From positions 416,246 to 480,245 of the forward strand of contig NZ_JAQSUW010000014.1 in NCBI RefSeq assembly GCF_028649395.1: a stretch of 64,000 nucleotides of DNA, in the 5' to 3' direction. The notes under the pieces are model-generated. The model saw only the letters and a program-made list of their open reading frames with translations. It was not told the origin of the DNA and searched no databases. Each line of letters begins with the position of its first letter. Position 1 is the first letter of the stretch. The stretch is from Pseudomonas sp. Gutcm_11s (GTDB taxonomy: Bacteria; Pseudomonadota; Gammaproteobacteria; Pseudomonadales; Pseudomonadaceae). Of this stretch, positions 50,326 to 60,428 are shown piece by piece. The position numbers and the translations under genes are program-made.

Positions 50326-51741
50326 TCATGGGTTGCTGGCGAGGTGCTGGCCGCTGGTGCGGCGCTTGCACACGGTGGCTTCCACCGTGAGGCCTTCCGG
50401 CATGTTCTCGGGCGCTTCCATTTCCAGACCCATGAGGGTCAGGTCGGCCCAGTCGTTTTCGTCGCGCAGCTCGAACAGGTAGCGGCCACCGGTATCGATG
50501 CGCTCGCTCTGCTCCAGCTTGTAGCCCTCCTTGCGCCCGCTGAAGTACCAGACGGTGCTCTTGGCCTCGTGGATGGCCGGGTCGCTGAAGCGCACGTCGA
50601 TCATGTGGTCGGCGCTGCGCAGCTCCTTCAGGCCATTGGTGCCATTGAGCAGGACCTGGTTGTTGCCCGGGTGCAGCTTGACCTTGCCGGTCATCAGCGC
50701 CGGCTGGCCGACGCAGCCGTTGTCGACCATGGGCACGGCCTGGCGGTAGAAGTCGCGCAGCGACATGTCGTAGTGGGTGGCGAACTCCCAGACCACCACC
50801 TTGGGCGGCTTCTTCTGGAACTCCTCGCTGGCCAGCAGCTGCAGCATGGCCGCCTCGTAGCCGCCACCGGTGACAGCCATGTTCATCACCGACACGCCGC
50901 TGTACTGCTCCAGGTAGCCGGCGAAGTTGTAGGCGACGCCGCTGTTACTGGTGCCGACCAGCACCACGTCGGCGCTGGACTCGTCGCCGAACAGGCTGTC
51001 GCCGGAGCTTTCGTCCGCCGGCTCGGTAGTGAAGCGGTCGACGTACTCGGTGTCGTAGCTGTTGTTGCAGATCTTGCCCGCCGCCTCGCCGGAGCTGCCC
51101 GGGCTGCCGAGGATGCCGACGCGCTTGGTGACGAACTCCTTCTTCGGCATGTCGGCGTAGGCCGGAATCTGCTTCAGCACCTCGGCCGTCAGCCTGGCCG
51201 TGTCCTTGGCGCCGCGCGGGGTCCAGTGGTGGTCGTCCTTGAAGAAGAAGTCAGTTTTCTTGCCCTGCTCGTCGAACAGCGGCGAATAGTCGGCCGCCCA
51301 GATCCCCGCCTTGCGGAAGTTCTCGATGGTCTTGATGTAGTTGGCCTTCGCCGTCTCGTAGTCGAACTTGGAGTACCACTCCGGCGTCAGCTTGTTGCGC
51401 ACCACCAGGCCCTTGGTCGGCTGGAACACGATCAGCAGCTCGGTACCACGCGCCTTCAGCGCATCGCGGAAGCGCTTGAGCTGGGCGTAGCCTTGCGGCG
51501 TGGTGCCGATGTCGGTGCGTAGGTCGTTCTTGGTGCGGAACAGCCAGCCGTTCTGCCCGTCGATCAGCATGCTGTGGAAGTCGAGTTCCTTGGTGTTGTA
51601 GTTGGCCGGGTTGTGCGCCGCCGGGCACAGGCCGTCGATCAGCTCGATGTCGTACTGGGGAAACTCCGCCGCGAAGGCGGTCGATGCGGACAGCAGCAGG
51701 CCCAGCGCCATGCTGCTGCGAACGCTTGGAAACAGGCTCAT
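50326..51741 (-). CDS. algX: Alginate O-acetyltransferase AlgX
   Basis: A 471-residue periplasmic protein with a signal peptide (cleavage near FA-AEF, about residue 25). The N-terminal SGNH-like domain has KDDHHWTPRGAKD (Asp-His) and Ser in LVGTSNSGVAYNF; the C-terminal carbohydrate-binding module begins about residue 345. AlgX binds the polymer and performs the final acetyl transfer, as well as being part of the secretion scaffold. ATG overlaps the algG stop by 4 bp. Confidence 0.95.
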   Translation of the reverse strand: MSLFPSVRSSMALGLLLSASTAFAAEFPQYDIELIDGLCPAAHNPANYNTKELDFHSMLIDGQNGWLFRTKNDLRTDIGTTPQGYAQLKRFRDALKARGTELLIVFQPTKGLVVRNKLTPEWYSKFDYETAKANYIKTIENFRKAGIWAADYSPLFDEQGKKTDFFFKDDHHWTPRGAKDTARLTAEVLKQIPAYADMPKKEFVTKRVGILGSPGSSGEAAGKICNNSYDTEYVDRFTTEPADESSGDSLFGDESSADVVLVGTSNSGVAYNFAGYLEQYSGVSVMNMAVTGGGYEAAMLQLLASEEFQKKPPKVVVWEFATHYDMSLRDFYRQAVPMVDNGCVGQPALMTGKVKLHPGNNQVLLNGTNGLKELRSADHMIDVRFSDPAIHEAKSTVWYFSGRKEGYKLEQSERIDTGGRYLFELRDENDWADLTLMGLEMEAPENMPEGLTVEATVCKRRTSGQHLASNP

Positions 51742-53288
51742 CGTGCGGCCTCCATGTCCTTGCCGAGGTAATCGATCAGTACCGGTTTGTCCTGGCGCAC
51801 CATCAGGTCGAGGATCTTGTCCTGGAAGGGGCCGAGGATGCCCGGCAGGGTGATGCCGGCACTCTTGGTCGGTGAGAGCATTTCCACGCGGTAGAGCTCG
51901 AGGCTCAGGGGCGAATCCACCCCCATCGGCCCGGAGGCGTTGGCCACCAGCTTGCCGCCGACGATGAGCATGGAGATGTTGGTCTCAAAGGGGTCGAGCA
52001 GGATGTCGCGGTCGGTATTGCTGAGGTCCTTCACGTGGCCGTAGACGCCGAGCTTGCCGTTGGTAACCACCAGGTTCTCGTACAGCTTGACGTTCATGCT
52101 GTTGCGCACGCGGATGCCGTGGCGCTGGTTGTTGTAGGCCTTGTTGCCCCACAGCAGGTTGTTGCCGCTCTCGTAGATGGTCACGCCGTCGGACTTGTTG
52201 CGGTACGTCTCGTTGTAGGCCAGCACGTTGTTCACGCTGCTACGGTCGATGACGATGCCGGACAGCTCGTTCTCGTAGGAACGGTTGTTGAAGATCCAGC
52301 TGTCGTTGACCTCGCGCGAGATGATGATGCCGTGCTTCTGCTTGGTGCCGTAGGCGGTGTTCTCGGCAATGATCAGCCGCCGCGAACGGTCGTGCGGGTC
52401 GATGCCGTAGACCAGGTTGTTGCGGTAGGTGTTGCCGCGAATCACCACGTCGTCGGCCTCGTAGCAGTAGAAGCCGTACCACATGTCATCCCACATCGAG
52501 TTGAGCAGCCAGCCGGTGGGATGGCCGCGCTTCATCTTCGGGTTCATCGACGGGCTGTACTGCGAGATCGAGAAGCCGTAGGACTTACTCTTGGTGTAAC
52601 CGAGGCTGGAGATGGTCGAGCCGACGATGTAGGTCTCGGTGCCGCCCCAGGAGTTGATGAAGGGGCGGAACTCGCCCTTCTTGGCGAACCAGTCCTGTTC
52701 CTTCTTCGCCTCGTTCCAGGCGGTGACGCGGGTGTCGGTGACGAACAGCTTGCCGTCGTTGACGATAAACGCGCCGCGATCCTTGGACAGGCGGAAATCT
52801 TTGGTCGCCTGATCGATGTGCAGGGTCGCGCCAGGCATCACCACCAGCGGCAGACGCAGGGTGTAGATGCCCGGTTCGGTCTCCTCGAAATAGCGCGGCT
52901 GCAGTGCCTTGGCCAGGTCGGCCGGGGTGACGTAGCCACCCTGGATGACGATGGCCTGCGGCATGCCGCCCTGGCGGCTGACCCACTCGCGCAGGCGCTG
53001 GTCACCCCCGGTGAACTCGCTCAGCTGATCCATGCCGATCATGCGTTGCAGGCCGACGCTGCCCACCGGCTTGCGCTGGATCTTGGCTTGCACCGCCTCT
53101 GGGGTGTAGGGCGTCAGGTCCGGCAGCTTGGGCGCCTCCATGTGCAGCGGTTCGGCCGGCGCACTGCTCACCCGATAGTTCTCGGGCGAGGCCTCGGTAT
53201 TCACCGCCTGGGCGCTGCCGGCCATCGCCAGCCAGGCGCAGAGGCCAAGCCCGACGCCGCGTGGCCAGCTGTGATTGCACTGGTTCAT
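51738..53288 (-). CDS. algG: Mannuronan C5-epimerase AlgG
   Basis: A 516-residue periplasmic epimerase with a signal peptide (cleavage SAQA-VNTE, about residue 29) and a right-handed parallel beta-helix of CASH repeats. The catalytic DPHDRS motif is present (YGIDPHDRSRRLIIAEN). It converts D-mannuronate to L-guluronate within the nascent chain and contributes to the secretion scaffold with AlgK and AlgX. Overlaps algX by 4 bp; 10 bp after algE. Confidence 0.96.
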   Translation of the reverse strand: MNQCNHSWPRGVGLGLCAWLAMAGSAQAVNTEASPENYRVSSAPAEPLHMEAPKLPDLTPYTPEAVQAKIQRKPVGSVGLQRMIGMDQLSEFTGGDQRLREWVSRQGGMPQAIVIQGGYVTPADLAKALQPRYFEETEPGIYTLRLPLVVMPGATLHIDQATKDFRLSKDRGAFIVNDGKLFVTDTRVTAWNEAKKEQDWFAKKGEFRPFINSWGGTETYIVGSTISSLGYTKSKSYGFSISQYSPSMNPKMKRGHPTGWLLNSMWDDMWYGFYCYEADDVVIRGNTYRNNLVYGIDPHDRSRRLIIAENTAYGTKQKHGIIISREVNDSWIFNNRSYENELSGIVIDRSSVNNVLAYNETYRNKSDGVTIYESGNNLLWGNKAYNNQRHGIRVRNSMNVKLYENLVVTNGKLGVYGHVKDLSNTDRDILLDPFETNISMLIVGGKLVANASGPMGVDSPLSLELYRVEMLSPTKSAGITLPGILGPFQDKILDLMVRQDKPVLIDYLGKDMEAAR

Positions 53289-53298
53289 GCTCGCCTCC

Positions 53299-54720
53299 TC
53301 AATAACGCCAGATCACGTCGAGCATGACCCGGTGCATGCTCGAATCGGTGCCACTGCCAAAGGCATCGCCAGGGAAGAACACGCCGCCACGCAGGCGTAC
53401 CAGGGCCGAGTCGGCCTCGACCACGCCCAGCTCGCTGCGCTCGAAATAGCGGGTCAGCACCAGGTCGACTTCCTGGCCCAGGTCCTTCTCGCCCGGCTGC
53501 AGGGCCACGTTCAGGCCGCTGGCGCTGTCCGCGTCGTCGTCCACGCGCCAGAAGCGGTGGTAGACCAGGCTGGCGTCGTACTTCTTGTCCATGACCCAGC
53601 TGCCGAACAGCGACGCGGCCTGCAGGTTGTTCAGCTCGCCACGGTAGGCCTCACCGAAGCGGTGCACGGTGGAGCGGGTGCCGGTGAAGCGCGCGCGGTT
53701 GCTCTGCAGGTCGGTCTGCATGAACTGGTCGGAATTGCCGTCACCGTCGCCACCACCGCTGGCCCGCGACAGGGTGCCGCCGACGCGCCAGCTTTCATCG
53801 ATGTTCCAGCGCAGGCCGAGGTCGATGGCCCAGCCATCGACGTCCTGGTCGCGACTGCCTACGGCCAGGCGTTCGCCACTGACGTTGCTGGTCTGCAGCA
53901 GCTCGGCATCACCCTGCATCACGGTGGCGGCGGCCCAGTAGTTGAGCGGCGCGGTGCTGCGCGGATTGAAGAAGTCGCCGTTGAGTTCGGCGCCGAGCCA
54001 GGTGATGTCGCCGGTGTAGGTCTTGCTCAGCTCGTCGATGCGCTCGCCAGGCTTGGGCAGGCTGCCGTTGTCGCGGCTGTGGTGCAGCTTGAGGCCGGCC
54101 CAGTGGCCAGGACGCCACTGGGTGGAGACGTCAGCCATGAAGTGCTGGCGATCCTCGTCCTGGGGCGCCAGTTCGTCGAGGTCGGTGCGGTAGTCGCTGA
54201 AGCGCTCGGCCACGCCGATGTGGGCGTCGAGCAGCGTGGTCTCGAAGTTCCAGCGCAGCGCTTCGATATTGGTGTCCCACCACAGGCCATCGTTAGCGCG
54301 AATGCGCTGGCGACCGAAGCGCAGCGATTCGCCGGGGTAGGACGTCAGGCCGCCGTAGTCGACCCAGAATTCGTGCAGCGCGAGGAAGTTCTCGTCACGC
54401 TCGCGGGAGTCGGAAGAATCGATGGTGTCGCCGTTGACCTGCGACGACTCCAGCACATCGCTGGCGACGAAGGCCTCGCCGAGCACATAGCCCGACCAGT
54501 CGCCATGCGTGCCATAAACCCAGGGCCGAGCGCTGAGGCCGACGCCGTTGAAGTCGCCTTCGTCCTGGGTGCCCAGGTCCAGGTCTTCGGTGGACTGGGC
54601 GGTGAATTTGAAGTTGATGCCGTAATCGAAGCTGGACGCTTCTTCGGCGCGCACGCCACTGACGGTCAAGGTCCCACTGGCCGCAATGACGACACTGAGC
54701 AGAGATCTTCTGAAGGTCAT
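53299..54720 (-). CDS. algE: Alginate outer-membrane porin AlgE
   Basis: A 473-residue 18-strand-type beta barrel with a signal peptide (cleavage VRA-EEAS, about 25), alternating amphipathic strands, many Arg/Lys residues facing the pore (FGRQRIRANDGLWW), and a terminal aromatic Tyr (VIWRY) for Bam insertion. It exports alginate across the outer membrane. Its ATG overlaps the algK stop by 4 bp, matching their joint function. Confidence 0.95.
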   Translation of the reverse strand: MTFRRSLLSVVIAASGTLTVSGVRAEEASSFDYGINFKFTAQSTEDLDLGTQDEGDFNGVGLSARPWVYGTHGDWSGYVLGEAFVASDVLESSQVNGDTIDSSDSRERDENFLALHEFWVDYGGLTSYPGESLRFGRQRIRANDGLWWDTNIEALRWNFETTLLDAHIGVAERFSDYRTDLDELAPQDEDRQHFMADVSTQWRPGHWAGLKLHHSRDNGSLPKPGERIDELSKTYTGDITWLGAELNGDFFNPRSTAPLNYWAAATVMQGDAELLQTSNVSGERLAVGSRDQDVDGWAIDLGLRWNIDESWRVGGTLSRASGGGDGDGNSDQFMQTDLQSNRARFTGTRSTVHRFGEAYRGELNNLQAASLFGSWVMDKKYDASLVYHRFWRVDDDADSASGLNVALQPGEKDLGQEVDLVLTRYFERSELGVVEADSALVRLRGGVFFPGDAFGSGTDSSMHRVMLDVIWRY

Positions 54721-56087
54721 AGTGTTTCCCGCACTTGATTATTGGAGGAGCCCAGACTCAGCTGTTCGCCGGTCCTGGCCGCCTTTTCCTTGGCCACCAT
54801 CGCCCTCACCCGCTCCATGTCACCGGGCTGCAGGCGTGGCGCGATGCGCTCTAGCCACTGGTCGGCCTGGGGCATGCCCTGCTCTTTGGCCAACGTGGCG
54901 AAGCCGTACGCGTAGACGGGGTTGATGCGGATGCCACGGCCCTCGCCGAACAGCTGGGCCAGGGCCACGTCGGCGCTGGGGTTGCCGCTGCGCGCGACGA
55001 TCAGCAGTTGATCGCGGGCCTTGTCCGGCTCGACGGCGCCGAGTTTCCCCTCGCGGTACAGGCGCGCCAGCATGATTCGCGCCTTGGGCTCCTGCGGCGC
55101 GGCCATCAGCAGGTACTTCTCGGCCTTGTCCGGCTCGGCCGGCACCAACTGGCCATTCAGGTAGACCTGACCGAGGCCGGCGGCAGCCTTGCTGGAGCCG
55201 GCTTCGACGCCCTTCTCCAGGTACTCCACCACCTGCTCGCCCTCGCCCAGCTGCGGGTAATCACGCACCAGGTCGGCCAGGCCGGCCCAGGCGTCCGGCC
55301 ATTGCGGCGCGATCATCTCGTAGAGCTGCTTGGCCTCCTCCGGGCGCGGCTCGCCGGAGCCCTCGCCCGCCAGGGCACGGGCCACCGACTTGACCTGCGC
55401 CGGCGGCACCTGCTCGCTGGCATATGCGCCGTCGAGCCGCGCCAGCAGCGCCTTGAGCGTATCCTCGTCGCCCTGGATGCGGTACACGGTGGCCAGCTCC
55501 ACGTAGCAGTCGCCCACTTCGTTGAGCCAGGTCTCGCAGGACTGGCGCACTTCATCCAGGTGCTGCTCGTAGTCGCCACGGGCGCGGTACAGCATGATCC
55601 AGCCCAGCTTGGCCTGCGGCATGCCCTGGGCCTGCCAGCCCTTGAGCTGGCTCTCGACCGCAGCGAAATCGGGCTGCGGCTCGGCCAGTTCCAGGCGCAC
55701 CAGCGCCAGCAGCACGCTCTGGTCGCCGCTGTCGATGGCCGCGCGCAGCAGGCTCTTGGCCTCCTGGCGCTCGGCCTCGCTGGCGTTCTCCTTGACCGCC
55801 AGCCACTTGCCCAGCTTGATCCGCGCGATCAGCGAATCATTCGCCGCACGCCGGTAGATGGCCTCGCCCTCGGCCTGGCGCTGCGGGTCGGGGCTCTGCA
55901 CCAGCACGTCGGCCAGGCCGACCTCGGCGTCCTCGTAGCCCAGCTCCGCCAGCGAGCGGAAATTGCTCTCCGCCGTCTGCAGGTCGCCACCGGTCCTGGC
56001 CTGCTTGGCCAGTTCCATGTCGGGCAACTGGGCACAGCCGGCTGCAGCGGCCACGCACAGGGCGATTACGCTCAGCCGGGCGTTCAT
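54717..56087 (-). CDS. algK: Alginate scaffold lipoprotein AlgK
   Basis: A 456-residue lipoprotein: signal peptide with lipobox AAGC (Cys18) and a superhelix of TPR/Sel1-like repeats (ANDSLIARIKLGKWLAV, KAAAGLGQVYLNGQLV, PSADVALAQLFGEGRG). AlgK localises AlgE in the outer membrane and joins the periplasmic complex. Overlaps alg44 and algE by 4 bp each (ATGA), giving tight coupling. Confidence 0.94.
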   Translation of the reverse strand: MNARLSVIALCVAAAAGCAQLPDMELAKQARTGGDLQTAESNFRSLAELGYEDAEVGLADVLVQSPDPQRQAEGEAIYRRAANDSLIARIKLGKWLAVKENASEAERQEAKSLLRAAIDSGDQSVLLALVRLELAEPQPDFAAVESQLKGWQAQGMPQAKLGWIMLYRARGDYEQHLDEVRQSCETWLNEVGDCYVELATVYRIQGDEDTLKALLARLDGAYASEQVPPAQVKSVARALAGEGSGEPRPEEAKQLYEMIAPQWPDAWAGLADLVRDYPQLGEGEQVVEYLEKGVEAGSSKAAAGLGQVYLNGQLVPAEPDKAEKYLLMAAPQEPKARIMLARLYREGKLGAVEPDKARDQLLIVARSGNPSADVALAQLFGEGRGIRINPVYAYGFATLAKEQGMPQADQWLERIAPRLQPGDMERVRAMVAKEKAARTGEQLSLGSSNNQVRETL

Positions 56088-57298
56088 TTGCTTGCCGCCG
56101 CGTCGCTGGCAGGCATCAGCTTGCTGGCGAGCATTTCGCCTTCGGCGGCCAGGCGGTTGTCGAAGATGCCGCCGAGCGGACGGATGCGCACGTCCACCGG
56201 ACGCTTGGCCAGCTCGGTCTCCAGCGGCTGGTCCGGCTGGATCATCACGCGGATGTCGGAGGCCAGGCCGCCTTCCTGCAGGGCCAGGGTGCTGATGTGG
56301 CCACTGCGCTCGCTGTCTTCGCCGGCGACGGTGAAGCTGACCACGGTGCCCGGCTGCAGCTCGTCGAACGAGCGATAGGGGAAGCGCGCCTCGACCGTGG
56401 CCACGGCATCCACCGGCGACAGCAGGAACACCGGTGCGCCCTTGCCCGCCGTCTGGCCGTCACCGACCAGCTGGGCGGTCACGCGGCAATCGCAGGGGCT
56501 GGTCAGGGTGCCCTGGAAGGTCTTGCCGAACAGGCGCTGCAGGTTGTCCGGAGTCAGGTCCTCGGTCGGCAGCACGCCCTTGAGCACGTCCATCATGTTC
56601 GAGGAGAAGGTGCCCACCGGCGCGCCCTTGGCCACGGTGTCACCAACCTTGACCAGGGCCTGCACGGCGCCCTCGCGCGGCAGCGAGACCTGCTGGCCCG
56701 GTACGGCGACCTGGGCCGAGTCGGCATGGGTGATGAAGTAGATGTCGTACAGCTGGTACAGCACGTAGGTGCAGGCGGCGACCCCGACGAGGAAGATTGC
56801 CAGGCTCAGGCCGGTGGCACGCAGGCGACCGAAGAAGCCCACTGGCGCGCCATCACCGCCTTTGCGCGCCTTGGTGAAGTTCTCGCGCTGCAGGGTGCTG
56901 ATCAGGTCGCCGACGTTGATCAGCTCACCGCTGAGGAAGGAGCTGATCACGTAGCGCAGCGCCGACATCTCGCGCGGCTTGAGGTTGTGGAACTCGCAGC
57001 CGGCACGTTTGCCGCCGGCCAGGGAGCGAACCTGGAATTCCACGTCCATGGCGAAGCCGATGCCCTCGACCTCGAACATCAGCCGGCCGCGATGGTGCTG
57101 GCCTTCGTGCAGCACGCTGCTGCCCGGCTGGAAGGAGAAGCCGCCGACCGAGAGGTCCAGCAGCTGGGCCTCCTGTACCTGGCCCTGCTTGGTCTGGTAG
57201 CGGATCTTCGCCGGCAGCTTGAGGCGCGCGTACTGGCGCTGGGCTTCGGCTTCGTGAACCACGTTGCTGTTGATGCTGGGGCTGATCACTGCGCTCAT
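56084..57298 (-). CDS. alg44: c-di-GMP-binding alginate co-polymerase Alg44
   Basis: A 404-residue protein (a little longer than the 389 I recall for P. aeruginosa). An N-terminal PilZ domain carries RQYAR (Arg21, Arg25) and the DLSVGG motif (Asp48, Ser50), one membrane span lies at about 160-184 (SLAIFLVGVAACTYVL), and a periplasmic HlyD-like biotinyl-lipoyl/beta-barrel region follows. It senses c-di-GMP to activate Alg8 and bridges the polymerase to the periplasmic scaffold. 49 bp after alg8. Confidence 0.95.
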   Translation of the reverse strand: MSAVISPSINSNVVHEAEAQRQYARLKLPAKIRYQTKQGQVQEAQLLDLSVGGFSFQPGSSVLHEGQHHRGRLMFEVEGIGFAMDVEFQVRSLAGGKRAGCEFHNLKPREMSALRYVISSFLSGELINVGDLISTLQRENFTKARKGGDGAPVGFFGRLRATGLSLAIFLVGVAACTYVLYQLYDIYFITHADSAQVAVPGQQVSLPREGAVQALVKVGDTVAKGAPVGTFSSNMMDVLKGVLPTEDLTPDNLQRLFGKTFQGTLTSPCDCRVTAQLVGDGQTAGKGAPVFLLSPVDAVATVEARFPYRSFDELQPGTVVSFTVAGEDSERSGHISTLALQEGGLASDIRVMIQPDQPLETELAKRPVDVRIRPLGGIFDNRLAAEGEMLASKLMPASDAAASK

Positions 57299-57347
57299 AT
57301 TTCGTTCCTTTATGAATTCTTGAGTCTGGAAAGGGGCCCAATGGGCG

Positions 57348-58829
57348 CTAGACCACCCACATCAGGGCGGCGACGAAGACACTTCCGGCAGAGAAAGTCA
57401 TGGCCCGCGACGACCAGGTGTTGAACCAGCGCTGGAAGCTGGCGAGGTCGCGGTTGAGCTTGGTTTTCTGGCGCGTCCAGGACTGCTGATCCAGGCGGAA
57501 GAACACGTACACCTTCACGAGGGCGCCGACGATCTGGTTGTAATAGAGAATCAACGGGTAGGCCGGCCCGATGCTGTGCCCGGAGGCCAGCAGCAGCAGG
57601 GTCAGCACCAGCCGGGTAAGACCGATCCACAGCAGGTAGATCAGCAGGTAGGCGAAGCCGTACTTGATGCTGGCGATGATCGCCACCGAAGGCCCGAGCA
57701 GGCTGGTCCACATCGATACGCGCTGGTCCAGCAGCACCACGCTGGTGAAGGCGCCCAGGCGACGCATGCCGAGGTGCAGCGCCCGCGAGTTCTGCCGCAG
57801 GTTGTTGCCGTACCAGCGGAACATCAGCTTGCGGCTGGCCTTGATGAAGCTCTTCTCCGGCGGGTGCTCCACGGTGTGGATGGCCGCATCCGGCACGTAG
57901 AAGGTGTCGTAGCCCAGGCGCATCAGGCTGTACCAGCTGGACTTGTCGTCGCCGGTGAGGAACTTGAAGCGGCCCAGGCGCCAGTGCTCGAGGTGATCGT
58001 TCTCGACGTCGGCGATGAAGCTCGCGTCGACGACCACCTCGGCGCGGAACACCGACATGCGCCCGGTCAGGGTCAGCACGCGCTTGGACAGGGCCATCGA
58101 GCACATGTTGATGTGCCGCTGGGCGAAGCGCAGCTTGTGCCACTCCTGCATCACGTAGCCGCCACGCACCTCGCAGAACTCGTTGGTGGTGAGACCGCCG
58201 AGGTTGTCGAACAGGGTGAAGTACGGCGCGGTCTGCCGCACCACGCCCGGCGACAGCACGGTATCGCCATCGATCACCGCCACCACGGCGCGGTTGTCCG
58301 GCTGGTGCCGGGAGATGGCGCGGAAGCCCTGGGCCAAACCATCACGCTTGCCGGTGCCGGGAATCCGCACGATGTCCAGGCGCACGCGCCCGGGCGGCGA
58401 CAGCCGATTCCACAGGTTCTTGATCAGCAGCTCGTCCGACAGTTCGACGATGGAGCAGACCACGGTGGTGGGATAGCCGCAGTCGATCGCCTCCTGGATC
58501 ACCGAGCGGTACACGGCCGCGGTGGTCAAAGCGTCGATGCGGAAACTGGTCACCATCAGGTACACGTGCGACGGGTCGGCAGCTGTGCCCAGCTTGCGTG
58601 CCCGGCGGCGGTAATGCGGGTAGACCAGATAGAGGAAGATCAGGCCGCGAACGTAGTGGATCGCGCCCATCGAGTAGCGCCAGATACCTACCACTCCGAG
58701 GAGCAGGAGGAAGTCCGTCGACTCCGGATCGAAGACGCTGTGCGGCAGCAACAAGGCCATGCCACCCAGCACCGAGATGTAGAACAACCAACCTGCGCCG
58801 TTGCGCAAGCTTCCCTGGATACTTTCCAT
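57348..58829 (-). CDS. alg8: Alginate polymerase (glycosyltransferase family 2) Alg8
   Basis: A 493-residue polytopic GT2 synthase that polymerises GDP-mannuronate. Membrane spans near 12-55, GT core with the DxD-type VAVIDGDT, acceptor-site TGDDKSSW, and a RWYGNNLRQ segment (Q/RxxRW equivalent), then C-terminal spans (360-430). It works with Alg44. Preceded by a 91-bp leader after algD that contains an A-rich-loop hairpin (58867-58895). Confidence 0.96.
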   Translation of the reverse strand: MESIQGSLRNGAGWLFYISVLGGMALLLPHSVFDPESTDFLLLLGVVGIWRYSMGAIHYVRGLIFLYLVYPHYRRRARKLGTAADPSHVYLMVTSFRIDALTTAAVYRSVIQEAIDCGYPTTVVCSIVELSDELLIKNLWNRLSPPGRVRLDIVRIPGTGKRDGLAQGFRAISRHQPDNRAVVAVIDGDTVLSPGVVRQTAPYFTLFDNLGGLTTNEFCEVRGGYVMQEWHKLRFAQRHINMCSMALSKRVLTLTGRMSVFRAEVVVDASFIADVENDHLEHWRLGRFKFLTGDDKSSWYSLMRLGYDTFYVPDAAIHTVEHPPEKSFIKASRKLMFRWYGNNLRQNSRALHLGMRRLGAFTSVVLLDQRVSMWTSLLGPSVAIIASIKYGFAYLLIYLLWIGLTRLVLTLLLLASGHSIGPAYPLILYYNQIVGALVKVYVFFRLDQQSWTRQKTKLNRDLASFQRWFNTWSSRAMTFSAGSVFVAALMWVV

Positions 58830-58866
58830 TTGTTGCTAACCCCGTTTGATTTACTGCTCTGCAACG

Positions 58867-58895
58867 GGGGCGCTGTTGTTATTGTTGTAACGCCC
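58867..58895 (-). promoter_or_regulatory. Hairpin with AAY-repeat loop in the algD-alg8 mRNA spacer
   Basis: On the mRNA, GGGCG pairs with CGCCC around an 18-nt loop containing ACAACAATAACAAC. The AAC-AAT-AAC-AAC triplets fit the AANAANAA Hfq/Crc recognition pattern. It lies about 45 nt before the alg8 ATG. Predicted by eye only. Confidence 0.45.
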
Positions 58896-58920
58896 TGTGC
58901 ACCTGTGGTCGCAGCAGTCG

Positions 58921-60231
58921 CTACCAGCAGAGGCCCTCTTTGACCTCATCGCTGCACTGACGCATGAAGCCGACCAGGTCGATGAGCTTCTTGCCCGGGG
59001 GCAGCTGTTGCACCACGGTCTCGAACAGCTCGTCACCATTGCCGAGGACAATGACGTCGGCCTCTGCCACCACCTGATTCAGGTCGGAACGCAGCAGCGA
59101 GGAAACGTGGGGGATCTTCGACTCGATGTACTCACGGTTGGCACCGTGAACGCGGGCGTACTCGACGTTGCGATCGAAGATCTTCAGGTCGAAGCCCTTG
59201 CCGATCAGCATCTCGGCCAGTTCCACCAGCGGACTCTCGCGCAGGTCGTCGGTACCCGCCTTGAAGCTCAGGCCGAGCAGCGCGACGCTGCGTTTGTCCT
59301 GGCTGGCGATCAGGTTGTAGGCGTTGCGTACCTGGGCCTCGTTGCTCGGCATCAGCGAGCTGATCAGCGGCGAGTCGACGTCCAGCTGGGTAGCCCGGTA
59401 GTTCAGCGCGCGCACGTCCTTGGGCAGGCAGGAGCCGCCGAAGGCGAAGCCGGGCTTCATGTAGTACTTGGACAGGTTGAGCTTGTGATCCTGGCAGATC
59501 ACTTCCATCACCTCGCGGCCATCGACGCCCACCGCCTTGGCGATGTTGCCGATCTCGTTGGCGAAGGTGATCTTGGTCGCGTGCCAGACGTTGCAGGTGT
59601 ACTTGATCATCTCGGCGACCTCGACGGTCTTGCGGATGATCGGCGCGTCCAGCTCGCCGTAGATCTCTTCCAGCAGGTCGCCGGAGGTCTGGTCCAGCTC
59701 ACCGATCACGGTCATCGCCGGGAAGTCGTAGTCCTTGATGGCCGTGCTCTCGCGCAGGAATTCGGGGTTCACCGCCACGCCGAAATCCTTGCCGGCCTTG
59801 AGCCCGGAATACTCCTCCAGGGTCGGAATCACCACGTTGCGCAGGGTGCCCGGCAGCACGGTGCTGCGTACCACCACGGTGTGGCGGCTGGATTTCTCCG
59901 GCAGGACCTTGCCGATCTGCTGGCAGACTTCCTCGATGTAGGACACGTCGAGGTCGCCATTGCGTTTGCTCGGCGTCGGCGGTGCCAGGAAGGAGATGTC
60001 GGTCTCCATGATGGCCTCCCGCACATTCAGCGTGCCGCGCAGCTTGCCGCTGGCGACTCCCTTCTGTAGCAGCTCTTCCAGCCCAGGCTCCACGATCGGC
60101 GATTTGCCGTCGTTGATCAGATCGATTTTCAGCGGTGAGATGTCCACCCCGACGATCTGGTGCCCCCTGGCGGAAAGGCACCCCGCACACACCGCACCCA
60201 CATAGCCAAGCCCAAAGATGCTGATACGCAT
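58921..60231 (-). CDS. algD: GDP-mannose 6-dehydrogenase
   Basis: A 436-residue enzyme oxidising GDP-mannose to GDP-mannuronate, the committed step. Rossmann GLGYVGAVCAGCLSARGH, FLAPPTPS, catalytic Cys in GGSCLPKDVRAL, and VALLGLSFKAGTDDLRESP in the C-terminal domain. ATG at 60231 has a strong AGGAGGA site. First gene of the operon, transcribed from the AlgU-type promoter at 60400-60428. Confidence 0.97.
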   Translation of the reverse strand: MRISIFGLGYVGAVCAGCLSARGHQIVGVDISPLKIDLINDGKSPIVEPGLEELLQKGVASGKLRGTLNVREAIMETDISFLAPPTPSKRNGDLDVSYIEEVCQQIGKVLPEKSSRHTVVVRSTVLPGTLRNVVIPTLEEYSGLKAGKDFGVAVNPEFLRESTAIKDYDFPAMTVIGELDQTSGDLLEEIYGELDAPIIRKTVEVAEMIKYTCNVWHATKITFANEIGNIAKAVGVDGREVMEVICQDHKLNLSKYYMKPGFAFGGSCLPKDVRALNYRATQLDVDSPLISSLMPSNEAQVRNAYNLIASQDKRSVALLGLSFKAGTDDLRESPLVELAEMLIGKGFDLKIFDRNVEYARVHGANREYIESKIPHVSSLLRSDLNQVVAEADVIVLGNGDELFETVVQQLPPGKKLIDLVGFMRQCSDEVKEGLCW

Positions 60232-60399
60232 TGGACGATCTCCTCCTTGCGTTGATCGATGCGGCAACCTCATGGTTGCCAACTACTTCTTCGCGAGACC
60301 GGACAGCAGGACAGCAACTTCCTCTGGTCTCTGTTTACTACTTTGGCCGCGCTGCGCTTCAACTTTCCAAATGGTTGAAGTTCAAGCGACCTCGAGCAA

Positions 60400-60428
60400 A
60401 ACAGATACGCCGTGAAACAACAAAGTTC
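60400..60428 (-). promoter_or_regulatory. AlgU/sigma22-type promoter of algD
   Basis: On the - strand GAACTT, a 17-bp spacer, TCTGTT: a perfect -35 and close -10 match to the AlgU/RpoE consensus (GAACTT-N16/17-TCTGA). The predicted start near 60393 gives a leader of about 160 nt, shorter than the roughly 370 nt I recall for P. aeruginosa. A second GAACTT at 60378-60383 lacks a matching -10. Confidence 0.7.
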
